From assembly GCA_052180195.1 (NCBI GenBank), contig CP197469.1: a DNA stretch of 64,000 bases. One strand, written 5' to 3'. The notes below the pieces were generated by a model. The model did not search any database, was not told the origin of the DNA, and saw nothing but the letters and a program-made list of their open reading frames with translations. This stretch comes from Gottfriedia sp002574545 (GTDB lineage: Bacteria; Bacillota; Bacilli; Bacillales; Bacillaceae_G). Made by a program: the position numbers and the translations under genes. This document shows, piece by piece, positions 42,265 through 50,806 of the stretch (position 1 is the stretch's first letter; each line of letters opens with the position of its first letter).

Positions 42265-42726
42265 ATGAAATTCGAAGGAAATTTAGTAGGATCTGGACTT
42301 AAAGTTGCGGTAATCGTTGGACGTTTTAATGAATTTATTACATCAAAACTACTTGGTGGTGCAGAAGATGCTCTTTATCGTCACGGTGTAGAAGAATCAG
42401 ATGTTGATGTTATTTGGGTACCTGGAGCATTTGAAATTCCGTTAGTAGCAAAAAAACTTGCTGATTCAAAAAAATACGATGCAATCATTACACTAGGAAC
42501 AGTTATTCGTGGGGCAACTACTCATTACGATTACGTATGTAATGAAGTAGCAAAAGGTGTCGCTGCGATTACTTTACAAACTGGTATCCCTGTCATTTTT
42601 GGTGTATTAACAACAGAAAATATTGAACAAGCAATTGAAAGAGCTGGTACAAAAGCTGGTAATAAAGGTTGGGATGCTGGTATTTCAGCAATTGAGATGG
42701 CTAATTTATTAAGAACTTTAAACTAA
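42265..42726 (+). CDS. ribH: 6,7-dimethyl-8-ribityllumazine synthase
   Basis: Lumazine synthase, 153 residues, icosahedral-capsid family. Substrate motifs are VGRFNEFIT, VPGAFEIPL, GTVIRGATTHYDYV (catalytic His) and GVLTTENIEQA. It lies 15 bases after ribBA behind GGGAGAG and ends the operon at a terminator. Confidence 0.96.
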   Translation: MKFEGNLVGSGLKVAVIVGRFNEFITSKLLGGAEDALYRHGVEESDVDVIWVPGAFEIPLVAKKLADSKKYDAIITLGTVIRGATTHYDYVCNEVAKGVAAITLQTGIPVIFGVLTTENIEQAIERAGTKAGNKGWDAGISAIEMANLLRTLN

Positions 42727-42768
42727 GTATAAATATATAAGTATAAATATAATAGAAGAAACTGATTA

Positions 42769-42800
42769 AGGAGAGGTGAATTTTACCTCTCTTTTCTTTT
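42769..42800 (+). terminator. Terminator of the rib operon
   Basis: GGAGAGGTGAA and TTTTACCTCTC arms, followed by TTTTCTTTTT, about 43 bases after ribH. Confidence 0.85.
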
Positions 42801-42907
42801 TACTAAAAAGGTTTTTTTATAAATTAAAGCGTCTGAATATTTGTTTAATCTTCTAGAAATATGGTAGTGTAAATTTTAGTAAAAGTTAGTTTGGAGGTGG
42901 AAATTAA

Positions 42908-44002
42908 ATGTTATTTTTTCTAATTTTTATATTGCTAGTTATCATTGTAACAATATTTTTAAATACATATCCTCATTTTGGGAAGAAATATTCAAAGGAT
43001 AAAATGGAGTCATTTAATGCCTTAGATCATTATAAAAATGGTAAGTTTATAAATCAAATTCCTACGAGTATGAGTATGGATTTTAAAACAAATATTTCAA
43101 TGCTTAGAGACTTTGTTAAGAAAAATACGAACCGTACACCTAAAGCTGGGATCCCTATGGAGAGAATCGATGTTTCATTTTTCCATTCAAAAAATAACGA
43201 CTCAAAAGTTACTTGGTTTGGGCATTCAGCTTTATTTATTCGAATCGATGGAAAAAATATTTTAATTGATCCAATGTTTGGGAACGCACCAACCCCATTT
43301 CCGCAATTTGGTGGTAAAAGATATAGTGGAGGTTTACCTATTGAGATCAATGAATTACCAAAAATAGATGCTGTCATATTATCGCATGACCATTATGACC
43401 ATCTAGATTACGGTACTATAAAAAAAATCAAACATAAAGTCGATCGATTTATTGTTCCTCTTGGTGTAGGGAGTCACTTGATGAGCTGGGGGGTACCAAT
43501 AGAGCGTATTTCTGAACATAACTGGTGGGATGAATTTAAATTTGATCAATTAACATTAGCCTGTACGCCAGCAAGACATTTTTCAGGAAGAAGCTTAACT
43601 GATCGCAACAATACATTGTGGTGTTCATGGGTCATCATTGGTGAGGATACGAAAATTTACTTTAGTGGAGATAGTGGTTATGCACCTCATTTCAAAGAAA
43701 TAGGGGGAAAATATGGACCGTTCGATCTAGCTTTAATGGAATGTGGTCAATATGATAGACGATGGTCTGCCATCCATATGCTGCCTGAAGAAACAATTAA
43801 AGCTTTTATTGACGTAAAAGGTGAAGTTCTTGTACCAATTCATTTTGGCGCTTTTACATTAGCATTTCATGACTGGAATGAACCAATTAATAGAGTTGTG
43901 GAGGCTGCTAAAGAACATGAAGTAAAGTATTCTACACCTAAAATTGGTGAAACAATTAATATTAGTAAAGGCGAATATCCTAATTCTATTTGGTGGAAGT
44001 AG
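42908..44002 (+). CDS. MBL-fold hydrolase, NAPE-PLD/UlaG-like, membrane-anchored
   Basis: This is a 364-residue metallo-beta-lactamase-fold protein with an N-terminal hydrophobic anchor (about 1-20). The metal motif SHDHYDHLD (HxHxDH) lies near residue 158, ARHFSGR gives a further His, FSGDSGY an Asp, and VPIHFGAF the last His. The order and the WFGHSALFIRIDGKNILIDP start of the fold fit the N-acylphosphatidylethanolamine phospholipase D-like group. All metal ligands appear present. A role on membrane phospholipid is inferred. GGAGGTGG precedes the ATG. Confidence 0.83.
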   Translation: MLFFLIFILLVIIVTIFLNTYPHFGKKYSKDKMESFNALDHYKNGKFINQIPTSMSMDFKTNISMLRDFVKKNTNRTPKAGIPMERIDVSFFHSKNNDSKVTWFGHSALFIRIDGKNILIDPMFGNAPTPFPQFGGKRYSGGLPIEINELPKIDAVILSHDHYDHLDYGTIKKIKHKVDRFIVPLGVGSHLMSWGVPIERISEHNWWDEFKFDQLTLACTPARHFSGRSLTDRNNTLWCSWVIIGEDTKIYFSGDSGYAPHFKEIGGKYGPFDLALMECGQYDRRWSAIHMLPEETIKAFIDVKGEVLVPIHFGAFTLAFHDWNEPINRVVEAAKEHEVKYSTPKIGETINISKGEYPNSIWWK

Positions 44003-44075
44003 TAAATCTATTCGAAAAAAAAGGATTGCACCTTTGTTTCTAGAATAATTAATAAAACAATTTTTTGAGGAAGTG

Positions 44076-44558
44076 ATGATTGTGGAAGCATTAAAAGAAA
44101 GTGCACAAAACGTACAAGATTTAATCATTGAGTTAGGTTATTCAAATAAAGTCATTGAACTACCAAATAGTGCAAGAACTGCTAAGGAAGCGGCTGATGC
44201 GTTAAATTGTGAAGTGGCTCAAATAGCAAAGTCTATTATATTCAGATTAGAAAGCTCAAATAGTCCTGTACTAATCGTAGCAAGTGGTATTAATCGAGTA
44301 AATGAGAAACAAATCGAGAAAATACTTAATGAAAAATTAGGTAAAGCAGATGCTGATTTTGTACGTGAACAAACAGGATTCGTAATTGGAGGGGTATCAC
44401 CAATTGGTCATAAAAACAAAGTAATGACATTTATTGACGAGGATCTATTACAGTATAAGGAAGTATGGGCTGCTGCTGGTCATCCAAAAGCAATATTTCA
44501 GTTAACACCTAATGAATTGATTGAGATGACAAAAGGTAAAGTTGTAAAAATTAAATAA
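44076..44558 (+). CDS. YbaK/EbsC-family aminoacyl-tRNA deacylase
   Basis: A 160-residue YbaK-like domain: NSARTAKEAADALNCEVAQIAKSIIFR, VLIVASGINRV and TGFVIGGVSPIGH are family features of proteins that hydrolyse misacylated tRNA (Cys- or Ala-tRNA(Pro)). The start is uncertain: ATG 44076 is 5 bases from GAGG, GTG 44082 is also possible, and GTG 44073 is too close. Confidence 0.85.
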   Translation: MIVEALKESAQNVQDLIIELGYSNKVIELPNSARTAKEAADALNCEVAQIAKSIIFRLESSNSPVLIVASGINRVNEKQIEKILNEKLGKADADFVREQTGFVIGGVSPIGHKNKVMTFIDEDLLQYKEVWAAAGHPKAIFQLTPNELIEMTKGKVVKIK

Positions 44559-44585
44559 TAGAAAGCTTAAACTTTCATTATTTTA

Positions 44586-44638
44586 GGCACATTCAAGTGT
44601 AATAAATCAGATTTTGATTTACTATACTTAAATGTGTC
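44586..44638 (+). other. Long AT-rich hairpin
   Basis: Bases 44586-44609 and 44615-44638 form a 24-position stem with only two mismatches (counting G-T pairs) and a 5-base loop. It lies in the gap between the deacylase and the next MBL gene. It lacks a clean T tail, so it is not an obvious terminator. Confidence 0.6.
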
Positions 44639-44704
44639 TATTTGCATTGGGAATTTTTACCTCATAATCAAAAGTATGTCAGATTAAATTCGAGGGAAAG
44701 TGAG

Positions 44705-45538
44705 ATGAATGAGCAAATGTATAACTTTATTTGTACGACTTGTGGCGTTCAATATAACAAGTCTATTGATCCTCCTGAGTACTGTATAATTTGTTCTGAT
44801 GAAAGACAATACATCAATCTAAGTGGTCAAAGTTGGACAACATTACAATCAATGAAAGAACAAAACTATCAAAATAGTATTCGCTATGAAGAAGAAAATT
44901 TATATAGTATTGTAACGAGTCCTAAGTTTGGAATTGGTCAGACTGCATACCTCATTAGAAATGAAGGTTTTAATGTTTTGTGGGATTGCGTCACATTTCT
45001 AGATGAGAAAACGTTTGAAGAAATTAAGAGCTTAGGAGGAATCGATGCGATTGCTCTTTCACATCCACACTATTACTCTAGCCAAATTGAATGGGCAAAA
45101 AGATTTGATGTACCAGTATACATACACGAAGATGACCAAGAGTGGGTTACGAGAAAAAGTGATAAAATTATTTTTTGGTCTGGCGAATCATTAAATCTTA
45201 AAGAAGGAATTGAAATTCATCGATTAGGCGGACACTTTAAAGGTGGAGCGGTATTAGAATGGAAAGCTGGAAATGAGCAAAAAGGAATACTATTAACAGG
45301 TGATATTATTCAAGTAGTTGCAGATCATAATTGGGTAAGTTTTATGTATAGTTATCCTAATTTAATTCCATTACCAGAAAAAAAAGTAAATGAGATATCG
45401 TTAGCCGTAGAAAAGCTAAAATTTGATAGGATTTATAATGCATTTCATGGAATTGTAAAAGAAAATGCAAAGCTAGTAGTCAATAATTCAGCTAAAAGAT
45501 ATATTGAAGCATTGAATGGGAATTTATTCGATACTTAA
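44705..45538 (+). CDS. MBL-fold protein with N-terminal zinc ribbon
   Basis: This is a 277-residue protein from ATG 44705 (GAGGGAAAG ahead; an upstream in-frame extension of 21 codons lacks support). The N-terminus holds a rubredoxin-like zinc ribbon (CTTCG and CIICSD, residues 11-35). An MBL fold follows (about 70-270). The first metal motif is SHPHYYSS: the two His of HxHxDH are present but the Asp-His pair is replaced. Later ligands remain (GGHFKGG, LTGDII, NAFHGIV). It may bind one metal or have altered chemistry. The function is unknown. Confidence 0.75.
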   Translation: MNEQMYNFICTTCGVQYNKSIDPPEYCIICSDERQYINLSGQSWTTLQSMKEQNYQNSIRYEEENLYSIVTSPKFGIGQTAYLIRNEGFNVLWDCVTFLDEKTFEEIKSLGGIDAIALSHPHYYSSQIEWAKRFDVPVYIHEDDQEWVTRKSDKIIFWSGESLNLKEGIEIHRLGGHFKGGAVLEWKAGNEQKGILLTGDIIQVVADHNWVSFMYSYPNLIPLPEKKVNEISLAVEKLKFDRIYNAFHGIVKENAKLVVNNSAKRYIEALNGNLFDT

Positions 45539-45544
45539 TAGACT

Positions 45545-45578
45545 AAAAAAGGACCAAGTTTTGTTTGGTCCTTTTTTT
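45545..45578. terminator. Bidirectional terminator, MBL gene / YhgE-like gene
   Basis: AAAAAAGGACCAA and TTTGGTCCTTTTTT arms with a short loop lie between the converging genes. Confidence 0.85.
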
Positions 45579-45585
45579 AATTTCA

Positions 45586-46773
45586 TTAAACATTTAACGT
45601 TTGATGTACTTTTTCTTTTTTAGATTTAAACGCAGATAATATTAAAAGAACAACGGAGATTATACCAATCCAAATAATCATATTCATAGAATGACTCATC
45701 GATAATCCTTTATCAAAATAGAAAATTTCTCTTAATCCGTCAGCACCAAATCGCATTGGGATCCATGAGTAAATCCAGTCCTTTGAAAAAGTTGGTAAAA
45801 GCTCTTTTGGCATTCCGATTAAGGAACCAGAGAAGAAAAAGATTAGGGCAAAGATAGCTACGCCACCAAAGCCAATCCATGACATGACAGCAGAAATTAG
45901 GATATGGAAACAGAAATAAGTAATCGTTAAATATAGCGCAACGTCCAAGAAGTTTGGAAGAGTAAAGCCAATCCATTTTGCCATTAAAGTTATGCCGAAA
46001 CCAATTAGGAAAGATAGGACTACCCCTAAAAGTAATTGTTCAAAAATAACTTTTATTTTACTAATTGAATTTGATGTTTCTGTTTTCTTTTTCGCTAAAA
46101 AGACGATCACGGCACCAATTAAACTAGACATCCAAAGTGGTGTAATTAAACTCACTGGTGCGTTTCCATTTGCTGTATGTGTTCCAATTGCATTAACATT
46201 TTCAACCTTCGTTATGATTGGATTTGCTAATACCTCAGCTTGATTTACTGAAATTGAACTCACGCTTTTCTTTAATTCATTAAAAATTTCTGTATGAATA
46301 GTAAGGTTAAGATTTTCTACTAGATGAGATAGCATTTGACTAGCCATCGCTGATCCATTTGCATTTTTACCTTGATTAACTAGAATTTTTATTGAAATAG
46401 GTGAAGGGTTCGCTGTTTTTAATGAAGCTTGATTTTTACTTAAATCCTTTTGAAGAATAAGAGCAGCATAGTATTTTTGGTTATTTAGTCCTTTACGTAC
46501 ATTTTCTTCACTCGAAACTTGAATCCACTTAATTGCTGGCTTTTCATCATTTTTGGTTTTAGATAGTTCATTTATTTTTGAAACTATCATTTGACCTATA
46601 TTTACAGTTCCTTTTGAAGGAACTTGAATTCCTTTATCTTCGTTAACGATTGCAATTGGTAGATTTTTAGGTGTAGGGTTAACGGATGATGCTAAAGTTA
46701 GACTGAATATAATCGCAACTACTAGTACTAGTATAGGAGCTAGTATAGCTTGTTTTTGTTTAAATAAGTTCAT
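45586..46773 (-). CDS. YhgE/Pip-like ABC-2 type membrane protein
   Basis: This 395-residue protein has one N-terminal helix (about 10-30), a long extracytoplasmic domain (about 35-210, with PIAIVNEDKGI, a hallmark of YhgE/Pip and DUF3533 proteins) and five to six C-terminal helices. It resembles the ABC-2 permease fold without its own ATPase; relatives act in export or phage infection. ATG 46773 has AGGAGG 7 bases ahead. It is divergent from a TetR regulator with a palindrome between, so it is probably an inducible efflux protein. Confidence 0.8.
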   Translation of the reverse strand: MNLFKQKQAILAPILVLVVAIIFSLTLASSVNPTPKNLPIAIVNEDKGIQVPSKGTVNIGQMIVSKINELSKTKNDEKPAIKWIQVSSEENVRKGLNNQKYYAALILQKDLSKNQASLKTANPSPISIKILVNQGKNANGSAMASQMLSHLVENLNLTIHTEIFNELKKSVSSISVNQAEVLANPIITKVENVNAIGTHTANGNAPVSLITPLWMSSLIGAVIVFLAKKKTETSNSISKIKVIFEQLLLGVVLSFLIGFGITLMAKWIGFTLPNFLDVALYLTITYFCFHILISAVMSWIGFGGVAIFALIFFFSGSLIGMPKELLPTFSKDWIYSWIPMRFGADGLREIFYFDKGLSMSHSMNMIIWIGIISVVLLILSAFKSKKEKVHQTLNV

Positions 46774-46882
46774 TGTATAACCTCCTAATTTTTTTATGAT
46801 AAAATTAATGAACAACGTGTTGACTATTCTTATGTGAAGATATTACAATGAGTTTTACAAAATCACAATAAGCAAATCATAC

Positions 46883-46908
46883 AAATGTGTTCAATACTAA
46901 ACACATTT
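46883..46908. promoter_or_regulatory. Predicted TetR operator
   Basis: AAATGTGTT and AACACATTT arms separated by 8 bases form a palindrome in the 182-base gap between the TetR gene and its divergent target. Confidence 0.65.
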
Positions 46909-46955
46909 AGAAATTTGTTTAGTAAGAACTAATATTCCAAAGGGGTGATTATAAA

Positions 46956-47564
46956 GTGGCTCAATCATTGAGAGAATTAAAAGTTGCAAAAACGAGAGAA
47001 TTAATTAAAGAGACATTGTTAGATTTAATAGAGGAAAAAGGATTCGAATCTATTTCAGTAAGAGATATTACTTTAAAAGCCGGACTAAATCGTGGTACAT
47101 TTTATCTTCATTACAAAGATAAATTTGATTTACTGGAAAAAAGTCAAAATGAAGTATTGGAAGGATTAAAAGATCGACTTAAATTTGTGAGGCCAAAAGA
47201 ATTAAATGAGTTTTATTCAAATGACATGGTCTATCCGCCTATTCTTAATGTGTTTCATTATTTAAAAGAAAATCAAAGATTTGTTAAAATTCTAATCAGT
47301 ACAAAAGGTGACCCAGCTTTTCCGAAGAAAATGAAAGAATATATAAAAGAAACAATCTATGAAAAACTAGTAGATATTATCGAAAAAGAATATTTGATTG
47401 ATATACCACATGAATACGCAACTGCGTTTATTTCATCTGCATTCTTTGGCCTTATGGAACAATGGTTAGAAAAAGAAGAACCAATTTCCCCAGATGAAAT
47501 GGCAATCATGCATTTGAAACTATTGAAATTTATGAAGCAATTTGTTAGTCAAGTTGTTCGATAA
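46956..47564 (+). CDS. TetR-family transcription regulator
   Basis: This is a 202-residue regulator with the N-terminal TetR HTH (residues 10-55, ISVRDITLKAGLNRGTFYLHYKDKFDLL) and a C-terminal TetR_C_7-like helical ligand domain. The GTG start follows GGGGTGA. It is divergent from the YhgE/Pip-like gene and presumably represses it; the inducer is unknown. Confidence 0.88.
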   Translation: MAQSLRELKVAKTRELIKETLLDLIEEKGFESISVRDITLKAGLNRGTFYLHYKDKFDLLEKSQNEVLEGLKDRLKFVRPKELNEFYSNDMVYPPILNVFHYLKENQRFVKILISTKGDPAFPKKMKEYIKETIYEKLVDIIEKEYLIDIPHEYATAFISSAFFGLMEQWLEKEEPISPDEMAIMHLKLLKFMKQFVSQVVR

Positions 47565-47591
47565 TGCGAGATTATTCTATTTTCTACTTCA

Positions 47592-47629
47592 AAAAAGTCT
47601 CAAATGAATTTGACATTTGAGACTTTTTC
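47592..47629. terminator. Bidirectional terminator, TetR / RpiR genes
   Basis: AAAAAGTCTCAAATG and CATTTGAGACTTTTT form a 15-bp perfect stem between converging genes. Confidence 0.88.
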
Positions 47630-47630
47630 A

Positions 47631-48479
47631 TTATGATCTTGTTTCTGAAATTGCTGTTCTAACTTTTTCAAATGATGCTTTAGCTTTGTGAGCATTTAAG
47701 ATCATTAAGTTTACGTATAATGCATCAATAATACTTAATTGTGCAATTCTTGAAGCAAGTGCCTCCGGTCGATATTCCGTTTCCTCAGAGGATGTGTAAA
47801 GCGAGACATTAACATTTTGACTTAAAGGAGATTTCGGGAAACCTGTAATACCAATTGTTTTGGTACCGTTTTCATTTAACACTTGCAAAATACGAAGGAT
47901 GTCTTTATTTGAGCCTGAATGTGAGATTACGATTGCTACATCTTCTTTTGTCAGTTGAGAAGCTGACATCAATTGAAAGTGTGAATCTGTGTAAGAGTTC
48001 GCTTTTATTCCTGTACGAATAAATTTATGGAAGGCATCCATCGCAATAACCGAAGAGCCACCTACACCGTATAATTCAACTTTATTTGCATTTAAAATAA
48101 GATTTACTGCTTTTTTAATCGATGCACTATCTAGAATTTGGGCAGTATTTTCAAGGGTACGAATATTAGATTGAAATATTTTATTTGCAATTGTTATTTC
48201 ATCGTCTTTTTCGTTAATTTCTTCGTGGATTTGCTGAATCGGCGTCATAATTTCTGTTGCTAATGCAATTTTAAGTGCTTGGTATCCTTTAAAACCAATT
48301 CTTTTACAAAATCTAAATACAGTTGCATCAGCAACGTTTAAGTCTTCAGCTACTTCTGTAATCGTACTGTGAATAATATGCTTTGGGTTTTGTAATATAT
48401 AATCAGCGATTTTTTTTTCTTTATCACTTAATCGCGCATAATAAGAACGAATCTTACCTAAGCTGTTCGTTTGTTCCAT
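47631..48479 (-). CDS. RpiR/MurR-family regulator
   Basis: This is a 282-residue regulator: an N-terminal HTH_6 domain (about 1-77, VAEDLNVADATVFRFCKRIGFKG) and a SIS sugar-phosphate-binding domain (about 120-260, YGVGGSSVIAMDAFHKF, VISHSGSNKD). These sense phosphosugars such as N-acetylmuramate-6-phosphate. No sugar operon is adjacent, so the target is unknown. The start codon follows AAAGG(TG). Confidence 0.88.
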   Translation of the reverse strand: MEQTNSLGKIRSYYARLSDKEKKIADYILQNPKHIIHSTITEVAEDLNVADATVFRFCKRIGFKGYQALKIALATEIMTPIQQIHEEINEKDDEITIANKIFQSNIRTLENTAQILDSASIKKAVNLILNANKVELYGVGGSSVIAMDAFHKFIRTGIKANSYTDSHFQLMSASQLTKEDVAIVISHSGSNKDILRILQVLNENGTKTIGITGFPKSPLSQNVNVSLYTSSEETEYRPEALASRIAQLSIIDALYVNLMILNAHKAKASFEKVRTAISETRS

Positions 48480-49059
48480 ATTCTTGACACCTTTCCTTAG
48501 GGAATTGATTTTTAGAATAAAAAATTTTTAATATAGTTAATTAAAAATGTTACTGTTTTAAAGATTTAGAAAATAAATATAATTTACTTAGTAATTATTA
48601 TATAGGAAAAAAGAGTTTTTTTTAATAATAATATGAAAACCCTATCTCGTGAAAATTATTTCGTATATTATCATTTTTGTCAAAAAAAATTTTTCCACAC
48701 GTTATTTTTATAATTGTACTAAGAAAGAGTTTGATTTTTATATTGAGTAAAAGTGGTTTAGGTTTAATCAAAAACAAAGAACATTTGATTCATAATCTAG
48801 TGAATTAGGCCGGGAATTATGTAAAATAAGGGTTTTTGATAGGTTAGGTCTTTGGAAATAAAACAAGAATAAAAAATAGTCTTTTAGGTAGGATTTCATT
48901 TTTGGGTTCTATCTTTTTTTTAGTTATTTTGTAATGAATTTGATAAAAAATTTCCTGGGATTAGGTAAAAATCATTAATTGTATTTTCCTTAAAAGGATA
49001 TTAAAATTTAGTAAAGAATATTTAGATAAATATGTTTATAGAGATAGAGGAGGGTGCAT
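48480..49059. other. Intergenic region ahead of the second NprR-like regulator
   Basis: About 580 bases, very AT-rich, no supported reading frame and no clear hairpin or riboswitch. It must hold the promoters of both divergent genes. Confidence 0.55.
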
Positions 49060-50319
49060 ATGATTGAGGGGGAAATCATTAAGTTTTATCGTGAAAAAAT
49101 GGGGTTAACTCAAGCTATGCTTGGAGAAGGTATATGTACAACTACTCATGTGAGTAAAATTGAAAGAGGTAAGACAGCATACTCACCTGATATTATTGCT
49201 TTATTTTCAGATCGTTTAGGAATCAATATTAATCAAGAAGTCCAATCTTTTTATAATTTAGAAAAAAAATTACATCTTTGGCATGATGCATTAATCATGA
49301 AAAAAGAAGCCCAAATAGAAGAAATTAAAGCTGAACTTGAACAAATGCCCTTTATTGACTATTCACAATATGCAGCCCACTATAATTTACTAAGAGCTAG
49401 ATATTATTTTCATATTCAAAATTTAGATATGGTTAAGCAAATACTCCAATATGTGAAAAAAGAATTTAATGATTTATCTCCTTTCGAGAAAAATTTATTC
49501 TATCATCTTCAAGGTATGTACTATATATCGAACTATACTAGCCTAAGTAGTGAAGATCATCAAAAGGCAATTAAAGTATTAAAGATGATAAATATTGATG
49601 AGTATCGAAATGAAGAATACTATCACCATTTAGCAATCGCCTATCATTTTGGAAGTTCAAAAATTTTAGCATATAAATATGCCGAAATGGCACTTAAGTT
49701 TTTTCAAAGGACGAATAACTATTTATTCGCAATTAGTTCCGAAACTCTTATGCTATTACAGTATGGCAGTGAACTAGAGATGAATTTTAATGAAGTTGTA
49801 GAACGCTATAAAGATTTAATTCATAACTGCGAAGTATTAGGTGATCGCGAACGCAAGGCTATTTTATTAAATAATCTCGGAGTGAAATACTTCAAGCGAG
49901 AAGAATATGAAACGGCTTTGTATTATTTTGAGGAAAGTATTAATGAAACCGAAAATAAAAAATCAATAAATTATTTAAGGCGTTTGTGCAATTATTTAGA
50001 GACATGTACAGAAGGCACACTATTAGAAAAAGAAATCCTTCTTAGTGTGATGAAAAGAGCATTAGCATTAGCAAAAATGTTAAAAAGTCCGGTACATATT
50101 ACATTAATTAAACTATTTAAGCTTAAGGCTGAGGGAGCCCGCGAAAAATTCTATCAATATCTATCGGATGAAGCACTCCCATTCTTTTATTCTACTAATA
50201 ATAAGTTTTATATCGAACAATTTGGTAAGAAATTATATAAATACTATATCGAGATTAAAGAGTATCAAAAAGCTGCCGAATTATATGAATCGATTGAACA
50301 TACATTTGTTAGCATGTAA
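49060..50319 (+). CDS. RNPP-type (NprR-like) regulator, second copy
   Basis: This is a 419-residue regulator with an XRE-type HTH (residues 3-60, LTQAMLGEGICTTTHVSKIERG) and tetratricopeptide repeats (about 70-415, YFKREEYETALYYFEESI). It is the paralogue of 10137-11396. The ATG at 49060 gives MIEGEIIKFYR, aligning with the start of the paralogue; GTG 49054 is two codons upstream but closer to AGGAGGG. It is followed by a terminator and then two secreted subtilases. As with the first copy, no exported pro-peptide gene with a ribosome site is seen downstream. Confidence 0.85.
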   Translation: MIEGEIIKFYREKMGLTQAMLGEGICTTTHVSKIERGKTAYSPDIIALFSDRLGININQEVQSFYNLEKKLHLWHDALIMKKEAQIEEIKAELEQMPFIDYSQYAAHYNLLRARYYFHIQNLDMVKQILQYVKKEFNDLSPFEKNLFYHLQGMYYISNYTSLSSEDHQKAIKVLKMINIDEYRNEEYYHHLAIAYHFGSSKILAYKYAEMALKFFQRTNNYLFAISSETLMLLQYGSELEMNFNEVVERYKDLIHNCEVLGDRERKAILLNNLGVKYFKREEYETALYYFEESINETENKKSINYLRRLCNYLETCTEGTLLEKEILLSVMKRALALAKMLKSPVHITLIKLFKLKAEGAREKFYQYLSDEALPFFYSTNNKFYIEQFGKKLYKYYIEIKEYQKAAELYESIEHTFVSM

Positions 50320-50327
50320 ACAGGTGA

Positions 50328-50360
50328 GGGTATCCAATAAGTTTTTTGGTACCCTTTTTT
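50328..50360 (+). terminator. Terminator of the second NprR-like regulator
   Basis: GGGTATCC and GGTACCC arms (one bulge) around a 12-base loop, followed by TTTTTT, 9 bases after the stop. Confidence 0.75.
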
Positions 50361-50806
50361 GGTGAACTGCATATAAAGTTTGAGAATCGGAATTAAAATT
50401 GAAAAATGGCTTCTAGAAGCGTTCACCCATCCTATTTTTTTAAAAGGTGGCATCCTGTGTCAGTTTACCTGATCATTGAGATGGCACTATTTTTTTGTCT
50501 TCTTGGAGATATATTTCGTAGTAATAGGCTTATTAATGGATAAATTGAACTGAAATTGTTTGAAATTGGTTTAATCTGAAGGGGAATTATGTTGGAATTT
50601 GTCGATTTTCTTAAAGGGTATTGAGTAAAGGTTGATAAATCAAGGTTTTGTATAACCCAATTGATTAATTGTAGAAAATTCTCAATAATATAATTAATAG
50701 AAAAAACGACAAATGTCATTCTATTTCGTTAATTATTAGAGAAAAAATTATTTCTAGTAATGAATGTAAAGGCAACTAGGAAGAAAAATGAACTGGAGGA
50801 AGAAAA
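50361..50806. promoter_or_regulatory. Long upstream region of the first subtilase
   Basis: There is no supported gene. It contains AAATTGGTTTAAT (near 50565) and ATAACCCAATTGA (50652-50664), an inverted-related pair about 88 bases apart. The same pair, about 97 bases apart, occurs upstream of the second subtilase. A GGAGGAAG ribosome site precedes the ATG. Confidence 0.5.

Noticed and set aside
50168..50365. 65-codon + strand frame overlapping the 3' end of the second NprR-like gene, with a hydrophobic start; considered as a signalling pro-peptide.
   Set aside because: There is no ribosome site ahead of its ATG, it lies mostly inside the regulator in another frame, and its C-terminus is not like known RNPP peptides.
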